From: VFZS01 sp964353255
Lineage (GTDB): Bacteria; Acidobacteriota; Terriglobia; Bryobacterales; Bryobacteraceae
Assembly (NCBI GenBank): GCA_964353255.1
Contig: CAYGVJ010000080.1
Location: 1 to 25,094, forward strand
Reading direction: 5' to 3'
DNA length: 25,094 nucleotides
This document shows, piece by piece, positions 12,759 through 18,655 of the stretch. The first letter of the stretch is position 1; each line of letters opens with the position of its first letter. The position numbers and the translations under genes were made by a program. The notes beneath the pieces are model-generated. The model saw nothing but the letters and a program-made list of their open reading frames with translations, was not told where the DNA came from and made no database searches.

Positions 12759-14840
12759 ATGGCGCAGACCCGAGCGTTGAGCGCACCCCGCGCGCAGGGA
12801 GGTCCCGGCGGTCTCGCGGCCGCCACCCTGACCGAGATGGGCATACCGCTGGCGGTGCTGGCCATCGTGCTGGCCCTGATCGCGCCCATCCCCCCGTTCT
12901 TGATGGATATTCTGCTGGTCACCAACATTACCTTGTCGGTGATCGTGCTGCTGGTATCGCTCTACATTCTGCGCCCGGTCGAGTTCAGCGTCTTCCCCAC
13001 CACCCTGCTGCTGATGACGCTGTTCCGCCTGGCCCTGAACATCTCTTCCTCCCGGCTGATCCTGCTCTACGGCAACACGGGAACCTCCGCCGCCGGCAGA
13101 GTCATCGAGGGCTTCGGCAGTTTCGTGGTGGGCGGCAACTACGTCATCGGCGTGGTGATCTTCCTGGTGCTGATCGCCATTCAGTACGTGGTGATTAACC
13201 ACGGCGCGGTGCGCATCTCCGAAGTCACCGCCCGGTTCACCCTGGACGCGCTGCCCGGCAAGCAGATGTCGATCGACTCGGACCTCAATGCCGGGCTGAT
13301 CGACGAGGCCGAAGCCCGGCAGCGGCGCAAGCAACTGGCCGCCGAAGCCGAGTTCTATGGCGCCATGGACGGCGCCTCCCGCTTCACCCAGCGCGACGCG
13401 GTGGCCAGCATCCTGATCACCGGCATCAACATCATCGCCGGTTTCCTGATCGGCGTGCTCCAGCACGGCATGGAGTTAAGACGCGCGGTCGAGACTTACA
13501 CCGTGCTGACCATCGGCGACGGCCTGGTGACCGTGATTCCGGCGCTGATGATCTCGATTTCCGGGGGCTTGATCGTCACCCGCACGGGCACGGACGCCCG
13601 TTTGGGCGCGGAGTTCCGCCGGCAGGTGTTCGGCAACGCCGAGCCGCTGCTGATGGCCTCCGGAGCAGTGGTGGCTCTGGCGGCCTTCCCGGGCCTGCCG
13701 AAAGCGCCGTTCCTGCTGCTGGGCACCGGCCTGGGAGTAGTGGCCTGGCGGATGCGGCGGAGAAGAGTCGCCGCCGAGAAAGTCGCCGCCACGGCGGCGA
13801 CGGCGCCGGCGCGCGAAAACCTGGAAGCGCTGTTGAGAGTGGAACCCATGGCCCTGGAGGTGGGCCTGGGGCTGGTGAAGCTGGTCGAGGGGGCGCAGAA
13901 CTCGCCGTTGCTGCGCCGCATCGCCGCCATCCGGCGCCAACTGGCCACGGAGCTGGGCTACTTGCTCCCCCCGGTGCGCGTCACCGACAACCTTATCTTG
14001 CGCTCCCGCGAGTACGTGATCCTGCTGAAAGGCGCCGAGGTGGCTCGCTTCGAGATGCCGCAAGGCTGCGAGCTGGCCATCCCGCCGGGCAAAACCGTGG
14101 CCCCCCTGGAGGGCGTTCCCACGCGCGAGCCCGCCTTCGGCATACCCGCCGTCTGGATCCGCGCCGAGCAGGTCGAAACTGCCCGCAACGCCGGCTACAC
14201 TGTGGCGGACACGGTCAGCATCTTGGGCACGCACCTGGCGGAGATCATTCGCCGGCACGCCCACGAGCTGTTTTCCCGCCAGGACGCCAAGAAGCTGCTG
14301 GACCGCGTGGCGGAAGACAACCCCAGGGTGGTCGAGGACCTGGTGCCCAAGCTGCTGCCTCTGGCGACGCTGCAGAGAGTCCTGCAAAACCTGCTGCGGG
14401 AGCGCGTTTCCATTCGCGACGCGGTCTCGATCCTGGAGGCCCTGGGCGAGGCGGCCAACCTGACCAAGAACCCCGTGCTGCTGACGGAATACGTGCGCCA
14501 AGCTATCCGCCGCGCCGTCGCTCAGCCGTTCCTGAACGCGGCCGGCGAGCTGCCGGCCCACTTCCTGGCGCCGGCGCTGGAGCAGTTAGTCGAGGGGAGC
14601 GTGGAACACGGCGAGTATTCCAGTCACGTGAACCTGGCGCCTCAAGCGGTGCGCGATATCTTGGACCGGATCCAGCGCGTTCTGGGCACGCCCGAGATGC
14701 CCGCGGCGGCTCTGGCCGGCTCCGCCTCCCGCTTCTTCCTGCGTCAGATCGTCGAGCCCGCCATCGGCAACCTGTTCTTCCTGTCGCATAACGAGATTCC
14801 TCCGGGGACAAAAGTGGTTTCCCTGGGAGTGATCGAGTGA
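12759..14840 (+). CDS. flhA: Flagellar type III export gate protein FlhA
   Basis: FlhA (693 aa) is the large export-gate subunit, whose C-terminal cytoplasmic ring docks substrates and chaperones. About eight membrane segments fill the first 330 residues. The FHIPEP family signature lies at 152-175 (RISEVTARFTLDALPG then KQMSIDSD), with Ser171 where Gly or Ala is usual. LFRLALNISSSRLIL is also conserved. The cytoplasmic half starts near residue 345 with LEALLRVEPMALEVGLGLVKLV and includes LVPKLLPLATLQRVLQNLLRERVSIRD. A strong GGAGGGGAGG (12741-12750) precedes the ATG. It sits 19 bases after flhB and 54 before flhF. Confidence 0.97.
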   Translation: MAQTRALSAPRAQGGPGGLAAATLTEMGIPLAVLAIVLALIAPIPPFLMDILLVTNITLSVIVLLVSLYILRPVEFSVFPTTLLLMTLFRLALNISSSRLILLYGNTGTSAAGRVIEGFGSFVVGGNYVIGVVIFLVLIAIQYVVINHGAVRISEVTARFTLDALPGKQMSIDSDLNAGLIDEAEARQRRKQLAAEAEFYGAMDGASRFTQRDAVASILITGINIIAGFLIGVLQHGMELRRAVETYTVLTIGDGLVTVIPALMISISGGLIVTRTGTDARLGAEFRRQVFGNAEPLLMASGAVVALAAFPGLPKAPFLLLGTGLGVVAWRMRRRRVAAEKVAATAATAPARENLEALLRVEPMALEVGLGLVKLVEGAQNSPLLRRIAAIRRQLATELGYLLPPVRVTDNLILRSREYVILLKGAEVARFEMPQGCELAIPPGKTVAPLEGVPTREPAFGIPAVWIRAEQVETARNAGYTVADTVSILGTHLAEIIRRHAHELFSRQDAKKLLDRVAEDNPRVVEDLVPKLLPLATLQRVLQNLLRERVSIRDAVSILEALGEAANLTKNPVLLTEYVRQAIRRAVAQPFLNAAGELPAHFLAPALEQLVEGSVEHGEYSSHVNLAPQAVRDILDRIQRVLGTPEMPAAALAGSASRFFLRQIVEPAIGNLFFLSHNEIPPGTKVVSLGVIE

Positions 14841-14894
14841 GGAGGGGGGAGGGGAAAGGCAAAAGGCAAAAGTTGAACGTGGGGGAGGAGAGCT

Positions 14895-16022
14895 ATGAAG
14901 CTGAAATCCTATTTTGCGGCGACGGTGGGCTCGGCGCTGAGCCTGGCACGTCGGGAATTGGGAGGCGAAGCGGTGCTGGTCCAGGCCCGCCCAGCGCCTC
15001 CGGAAGCGCGTCACCTGGGGCAGTGTGAGGTGGTAGTAGCGGCGGCCCCGCCGGAGTCCGCAACGGAATGCACATCGAAACCCGGCGCCGGCGAGCCCGC
15101 CGTGCCGGACGGCGACGAGCGCCGGGCCAGCCGGCTGGGCGGCGAGCTGGCCGAGCTGCGCCGCGACGTGCAGCGGATGGCTGCCCTGGTGGCTCGAGCC
15201 GGGCTGGTGAGCGCGGGCTTGCAGCCGCTGACCGCGGAGCTGGCCGAGCTGTTCTCGATCCTGGTTGCCGCCGAGGTGGACGCCGAGCTGGCGCAAGACA
15301 TCATCAGCCGGCTCCGGGCTGCCGGGGCGCCCGAGACCTCCGCCGAACTCCGCAGCGCCATCATCACCGAACTGGGGAGCCGGTTTTCCACCGACAGCCG
15401 GCTCGGGCGGACCACCGAGCCGCCCCAGGTGGTGGCACTGGTGGGACCGCCGGGCTCAGGCAAAACCATGACCCTGGTGAAGCTGGCGGTCCGCTTCGGC
15501 CTCACGTCCCGGAGGCCCACTCAACTGATCTCGATGGACACTCTCCGCGTGGCGGCGGCCGAGCAGCTCCGCGGCTACGCCGCCATCCTGGGAGTGGGAT
15601 TCCAGGCGCTGGAGACCACCGGCGCTCTCGCGCAGGCCCTGGAAGAACACCGGCACAAGGATCTGGTACTGATCGACACCCCAGGCTATGCCGCAGGGGA
15701 GCTGGATGCCGCACGAGATTTGGCGCGCTGGCTGGCCGCGCGGCCTGCTGTGGACACCCACTTGGTCCTAACGGCCTCCACGAAATCTGCCGATCTCTCA
15801 GAAGCCGTGGATCGGTTCGCCGTATTCGGACCGCGGAAGCTCGTTTTCACCAGGCTGGACGAGACCAGCTCGTTCGGACCGCTACTGAACCAGGCGGCCC
15901 GCACCGGCCTGCCGATCTCATTTCTGGCGGACGGGCAGCAGATTCCCGAGGACCTCGAACCCGCCACCCAGGAGAGAATTGTGGACCTGATACTCCAGGG
16001 GAGGCCCAGGCTCGATAGCTAG
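14895..16022 (+). CDS. flhF: Flagellar SRP-family GTPase FlhF
   Basis: FlhF (375 aa) sets flagellar number and site at the inner membrane. The short N-terminal B-domain motif (MKLKSYFAATVGSALSLARRELG) is typical. A variable Ala/Glu-rich linker follows, then the NG domains: G1 GPPGSGKT at 184-191, DTLRVAAAEQL at 215-225, G3 DTPG at 261-264, G4 TRLDE at 319-323, and GQQIPEDLEPA at 347-357. Two differences from the usual consensus stand out: GKTMT where GKTTT is common, and TRLD where TKLD is common. GGGGGAGGAG precedes the ATG. The partner ATPase gene flhG, often next to flhF, is missing; fliA follows after three bases. Confidence 0.95.
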   Translation: MKLKSYFAATVGSALSLARRELGGEAVLVQARPAPPEARHLGQCEVVVAAAPPESATECTSKPGAGEPAVPDGDERRASRLGGELAELRRDVQRMAALVARAGLVSAGLQPLTAELAELFSILVAAEVDAELAQDIISRLRAAGAPETSAELRSAIITELGSRFSTDSRLGRTTEPPQVVALVGPPGSGKTMTLVKLAVRFGLTSRRPTQLISMDTLRVAAAEQLRGYAAILGVGFQALETTGALAQALEEHRHKDLVLIDTPGYAAGELDAARDLARWLAARPAVDTHLVLTASTKSADLSEAVDRFAVFGPRKLVFTRLDETSSFGPLLNQAARTGLPISFLADGQQIPEDLEPATQERIVDLILQGRPRLDS

Positions 16023-16025
16023 GAC

Positions 16026-16775
16026 ATGATTTCCTACCAGGTTGGACAGGAGACCGCCACCGACGAACGGGAGAGGCTCATTCTCGAGCATCTGCCACAG
16101 GTCCGCCTCATCGCCCGGCGGATTCACGACCGGCTGCCCGAAAACGTCTCCTTGGAGGATCTGATCTCGACCGGCATTGTGGGCCTGATCGCCGCCATCG
16201 ACAACTTCGATCCGAGCCTGAACGTAAAGCTGAAGACTTACGCCGAGTACAAGATCCGCGGGGCCATCCTGGACAGCCTCCGAGGGCTCGACTGGGCGCC
16301 GCGGCAGCGGCGGCGCAAAGCCAAGCAGATCGAGTCCGCGGTGGCCGCGGCAGAGCAACGGCTGCACCGCACGCCTACCGAGGAGGAGATCGCCACGGAG
16401 CTGAAGCTGAGCGTAGACGAGTACCACGCCTGGCTGGTCGAGATCCGCGGCATGAACTTGGGAAGCCTGGAGTGCGTCTCCGGGGAGGAAGGCGGGCGCA
16501 ACTTGCTGTGTTATATCTCCGACAGCGAGCAGAACTGGCCTTCGGAGATAGTCGAGCGCGCCGAGCTGGAGAGGCTGCTGGCCGCCTCCATCGAGAGGAT
16601 GCCCTACCTCGAGCGCACCATCCTGAGCCTGTACTACCACGAAGAGCTTACCCTCCGGGAGATTGCCAAGGTGGTCAACCTCCACGAGTCGCGGATCTCG
16701 CAGCTCAAGTCGCAGGCCATCCTGCGCCTGCGCTCCAGCCTGCGCAAGCGCTGGCCCACCCGGGGCGGAGCGTGA
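16026..16775 (+). CDS. fliA: Flagellar sigma factor FliA (sigma-28)
   Basis: This 249-residue sigma factor of the FliA/WhiG/SigD class lacks region 1. Region 2 spans about 15-85 (LPQVRLIARRIHDRLPENVSLEDLISTGIVGLIAAIDNFDP, TYAEYKIRGAILDSLRGLDW), region 3 about 90-165 (HRTPTEEEIATELKLSVDEY), and region 4 about 175-240, with a helix-turn-helix LTLREIAKVVNLHESRISQLKSQA. The -10 reading motif is intact, in keeping with the GCCGATAA site found upstream of fliK. FliA is normally held by the anti-sigma factor FlgM, which is not seen here. It lies three bases after flhF and one base before the next gene. Confidence 0.95.
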   Translation: MISYQVGQETATDERERLILEHLPQVRLIARRIHDRLPENVSLEDLISTGIVGLIAAIDNFDPSLNVKLKTYAEYKIRGAILDSLRGLDWAPRQRRRKAKQIESAVAAAEQRLHRTPTEEEIATELKLSVDEYHAWLVEIRGMNLGSLECVSGEEGGRNLLCYISDSEQNWPSEIVERAELERLLAASIERMPYLERTILSLYYHEELTLREIAKVVNLHESRISQLKSQAILRLRSSLRKRWPTRGGA

Positions 16776-16776
16776 G

Positions 16777-17622
16777 ATGACAACGCAAGATGGGCGCAAA
16801 ACGGCGCTCTGGCTGACCGAAACCTGGGCCGGGGCTTTTTCGCAGGCCCTGGAGTCGATGACTGGCGTGCGCCCCACGGCCTCCTGGGGGCCGGCAGAGG
16901 AGGACACCCCGGCGGCGGGCTCCCCAGACAGCCTGTGGTGGGAGCAACCGCTCAGCCTGGCGCCGAACGCCGTGCTCTGGGTGGGCGCCCCCGCCGGCGC
17001 CTGGCGCGAAATGGGGGCGGCGGCCCTGCGCGCCCTCGGCATCGAAAGCGGCGAAGAGGCCGACGCCAGGAGCACCTACCTGGAAATCCTCAAGCAAAGC
17101 CTTGCGGGCCTCGCGCAGGCCATCGGCCAGCGCGTGGGGCGCGAGGTGAGCTGCGAGAACGGGCGCGAGATAGCTGCGCGGCCGGCGACCTCGGTCCGGT
17201 TCGCGGCCCAGTTCGAGGTGGGAAGCGCCTCCTATCCTGCGGTCTACCTGGCCTTGGAAGACACCCTGCTGGAAGGACTCGAGGGCGCTCCAGGGGCAGC
17301 CGAGGGCGAGCCCGCCGCGCTTGCGGCGCTGACCAGCGAGTCGGCCGCGCCGAGGGCGAGTTTCAGAACTCTGGACCTGCTCATGGAGGTCGAGTTGCCG
17401 GTGAGTGTTTCCTTCGGCAGAGCCGAACTGCCGCTGAAGGACGTCTTGAAACTGACCAGCGGCTCGATCGTGGAACTGAACCGCTCGGTGAACGAGCCGG
17501 TGGAAGTCATCGTGAACAACTGCGTGATTGCGCGCGGCGAGGTGGTGGTGGTGGAAGGCAACTACGGCGTGCGGATCGGGGAGATCATCAGCCCACAGGA
17601 GCGGCTGCGGACGCTCAAGTGA
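16777..17622 (+). CDS. FliN/FliY-like motor switch protein with N-terminal CheC/CheX-like region
   Basis: The start at 16777 lies one base after fliA, with GGAG seven bases upstream; the frame extends upstream only inside fliA. The C-terminal 80 residues (about 199-275) are a SpoA/FliN domain: LLMEVELPVSVSFGRAELPLKDVLKLTSGSIVELNRSVNEPVEVIVNNCVIARGEVVVVEGNYGVRIGEI. The first 170 residues show two similar helical segments (ETWAGAFSQALESMTG and EILKQSLAGLAQAIGQRVG) that recall CheC/CheX-like folds. This layout matches FliY of Bacillus, a C-ring protein with a CheY-P phosphatase domain. S99-x3-E103-x2-K106 resembles the phosphatase signature but has Lys for the key Asn, so activity is doubtful. 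An Ala/Glu-rich linker joins the parts. Confidence 0.82.
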   Translation: MTTQDGRKTALWLTETWAGAFSQALESMTGVRPTASWGPAEEDTPAAGSPDSLWWEQPLSLAPNAVLWVGAPAGAWREMGAAALRALGIESGEEADARSTYLEILKQSLAGLAQAIGQRVGREVSCENGREIAARPATSVRFAAQFEVGSASYPAVYLALEDTLLEGLEGAPGAAEGEPAALAALTSESAAPRASFRTLDLLMEVELPVSVSFGRAELPLKDVLKLTSGSIVELNRSVNEPVEVIVNNCVIARGEVVVVEGNYGVRIGEIISPQERLRTLK

Positions 17623-17642
17623 GCCCGGGAGGCGTGCCTGTA

Positions 17643-18044
17643 GTGGAGAAGATACTGCTTCCGTTGGGCTACTACCTGCTGCTGGTGGTGGGACTGGCGC
17701 TGTGCCTGTACCTGTTTGTGTTGCTCAAGTGCGAGATCCGGAAGCTGGAGACGCGCTGGACCCGCAGGCACCAGGCGCTGGAAGAGACTATCCGCAAGAT
17801 GCAGGCGGACATCGAGGACGCCCGGACCCGCTTGGGGGAGGCCGAGGAGCGCGCCGGGGTGTTGGTCCCGCCGGTTCCCCCGCGTTCCGGGCTTAATCTG
17901 AACAAGCGAACCCAGGCCCTGCGCATGTTTGCCCGGGGCTCCTCCCCCGAGCAGATCGCCGCCGCTCTAACCCTGCCCGAGAATGAGGTCCAGTTGCTGC
18001 TGAAGGTGCAGCGCGTCCTCACCGAGCCGGCGCAAGCCGGCTAG
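17643..18044 (+). CDS. Single-pass membrane protein of the flagellar operon, SwrB-like architecture
   Basis: The GTG at 17643 is chosen from the GGGAGG at 17627-17632; the open frame continues upstream only as a shadow of the fliY-like gene. The 133-residue product has one N-terminal membrane helix (5-28, LLPLGYYLLLVVGLALCLYLFVLL) and a charged coiled-coil-like helix (29-72). A Pro-rich joint (75-80) leads to a C-terminal helix-turn-helix-like segment (88-126, TQALRMFARGSSPEQIAAALTLPENEVQLLL). This resembles SwrB/DUF6115 and DUF2802 proteins, which are also found in flagellar operons. SwrB of Bacillus assists export-apparatus maturation. Homology is inferred from architecture and place, not from alignment. 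Last gene of the operon; its TAG lies in the CTAG bordering the repeat element. Confidence 0.72.
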   Translation: MEKILLPLGYYLLLVVGLALCLYLFVLLKCEIRKLETRWTRRHQALEETIRKMQADIEDARTRLGEAEERAGVLVPPVPPRSGLNLNKRTQALRMFARGSSPEQIAAALTLPENEVQLLLKVQRVLTEPAQAG

Positions 18045-18056
18045 GTCCTGTCCCGC
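18045..18056 (+). repeat. Left terminal inverted repeat
   Basis: GTCCTGTCCCGC is the exact reverse complement of 18621-18632. It directly follows a CTAG that contains the stop codon of the SwrB-like gene. Confidence 0.75.
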
Positions 18057-18081
18057 GAACAGCTTTGCAATGGGAAATCGT

Positions 18082-18114
18082 GGGACAGGCGCCCAGCGGG
18101 CACCCGGCCTGTCG
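18082..18114 (+). repeat. REP-like hairpin A, left copy
   Basis: The outer stem is GACAGGC (18084-18090) with GCCTGTC (18107-18113); an inner stem GCCC-AGC-GGGC lies at 18091-18101. The first 24 bases recur in the same orientation at 18558-18581. Confidence 0.8.
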
Positions 18115-18131
18115 CTGGAGTTTCTACATTT
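18115..18131 (+). repeat. 17-bp inverted repeat, left copy
   Basis: CTGGAGTTTCTACATTT is the exact reverse complement of 18542-18558. It is AT-richer than its surroundings and directly abuts hairpin A in both arms. Confidence 0.8.
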
Positions 18132-18186
18132 GCCGAGAAGATTGAAGACCGTGGAGCACTTCCCGAGTGGCGGCTCCAGGCCTTGT

Positions 18187-18209
18187 GGGACAGGCGGTTT
18201 CGCCTGTCC
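18187..18209 (+). repeat. REP-like hairpin B, left copy
   Basis: GGACAGGCG (18188-18196), loop GTTT, CGCCTGTCC (18201-18209) form a perfect 9-bp stem. The unit is the reverse complement of the right copy at 18492-18512 and stands twelve bases before the RAYT start codon. Confidence 0.85.
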
Positions 18210-18220
18210 GCCCACTGGAA

Positions 18221-18500
18221 ATGTTCGACTACCGCAGACACCTTCCCCACTGGCAGCCAGAGCAGGCCTTGGTGTTCCTGACCTGGCGGTGGGCAGGCTC
18301 CCTCCCGCGCCGTCCCTTGCCCCAAGCGGGTCTCGCGCCGCAGCGCAGCACGGCGGGCCGAGCCTTTCTGGTCGTGGATCGCCTCTCCGATCAAGCCACC
18401 TCCGGCCCCCTCTGGCTGCGAGACCCGCGAGTGGCTGGGCCGCCGGGGTGGCGACGGCGGTGGGAGATTGGCCTTGGTCGAGTGCGCGGGCGACAGGCGA
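18221..18500 (+). pseudogene. REP-associated tyrosine transposase (RAYT) remnant, internal deletion and frameshift
   Basis: RAYTs are single-domain Y1/HUH transposases that act on REP hairpins. Starting at the ATG 18221, the frame gives MFDYRRHLPHWQPEQALVF then LTWRWAGSLP and GPLWLRDPRVA, matching the N-terminal third of acidobacterial RAYTs. The typical C-terminus then appears one frame back as GVATAVGDWPWSSARATGE (DWPWSSARA at 18466-18492). The middle with the HUH pair (usually in a MPNHVH motif) and the catalytic tyrosine is missing. The N-terminal frame continues to a stop at 18533-18535 through hairpin B, so the open product would be 104 residues and catalytically dead. Hairpin B copies flank it on both sides, the usual RAYT arrangement. 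Confidence 0.75.
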
Positions 18501-18513
18501 AACCGCCTGTCCC
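18492..18513 (-). repeat. REP-like hairpin B, right copy
   Basis: GACAGGCG (18492-18499), loop AAAC, CGCCTGTC (18504-18511). Its reverse complement reproduces the left copy, including the GTTT loop, so the two flank the RAYT remnant head to head. Confidence 0.85.
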
Positions 18514-18541
18514 ACGCAGCAGTCACCACCCTTGAGCAGAG

Positions 18542-18558
18542 AAATGTAGAAACTCCAG
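18542..18558 (-). repeat. 17-bp inverted repeat, right copy
   Basis: AAATGTAGAAACTCCAG is the exact reverse complement of 18115-18131 and abuts hairpin A. Confidence 0.8.
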
Positions 18559-18590
18559 GGACAGGCGCCCAGCGGGCACCCAGGCTGTCG
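18558..18590 (+). repeat. REP-like hairpin A, right copy
   Basis: The first 24 bases are identical, in the same orientation, to 18082-18105, although everything around them is inverted. The outer stem GACAGGC with GGCTGTC has one mismatch; the inner GCCC-AGC-GGGC is intact. Confidence 0.8.
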
Positions 18591-18620
18591 GCCACACCGG
18601 CTGCTATTGTCAAGGAACTT

Positions 18621-18632
18621 GCGGGACAGGAC
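18621..18632 (-). repeat. Right terminal inverted repeat
   Basis: GCGGGACAGGAC is the exact reverse complement of 18045-18056; G and CTAG follow. Confidence 0.75.
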
Positions 18633-18655
18633 GCTAGCCCCGAGGATGTAGTTGG

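Larger units (their letters stand above)
18041..18637. mobile_element. Nested inverted-repeat element carrying a gutted RAYT transposase gene
   Basis: This 597-bp region between the convergent flagellar operon and CRTAC1 gene is built symmetrically. CTAG borders both ends (18041-18044, 18634-18637). Inside lie perfect 12-bp inverted repeats GTCCTGTCCCGC (18045-18056) and GCGGGACAGGAC (18621-18632), then hairpin A on each side, an inverted 17-mer (18115-18131, 18542-18558), hairpin B on each side, and a 274-bp core with N- and C-terminal remnants of a REP-associated tyrosine transposase. The right border has one extra G between repeat and CTAG. It is interpreted as a non-autonomous, RAYT-derived palindromic element; whether CTAG is a target duplication or part of the element cannot be told from one copy. 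Confidence 0.72.

Noticed and set aside
11615..12928. A 437-codon minus-strand open frame opposite flhB
   Set aside because: Antisense shadow of flhB with repetitive basic and Gln-rich composition.
18041..18637. Intact insertion sequence with a working transposase
   Set aside because: The RAYT remnant lacks the HUH and catalytic Tyr region and is split between frames, and no other transposase is encoded.
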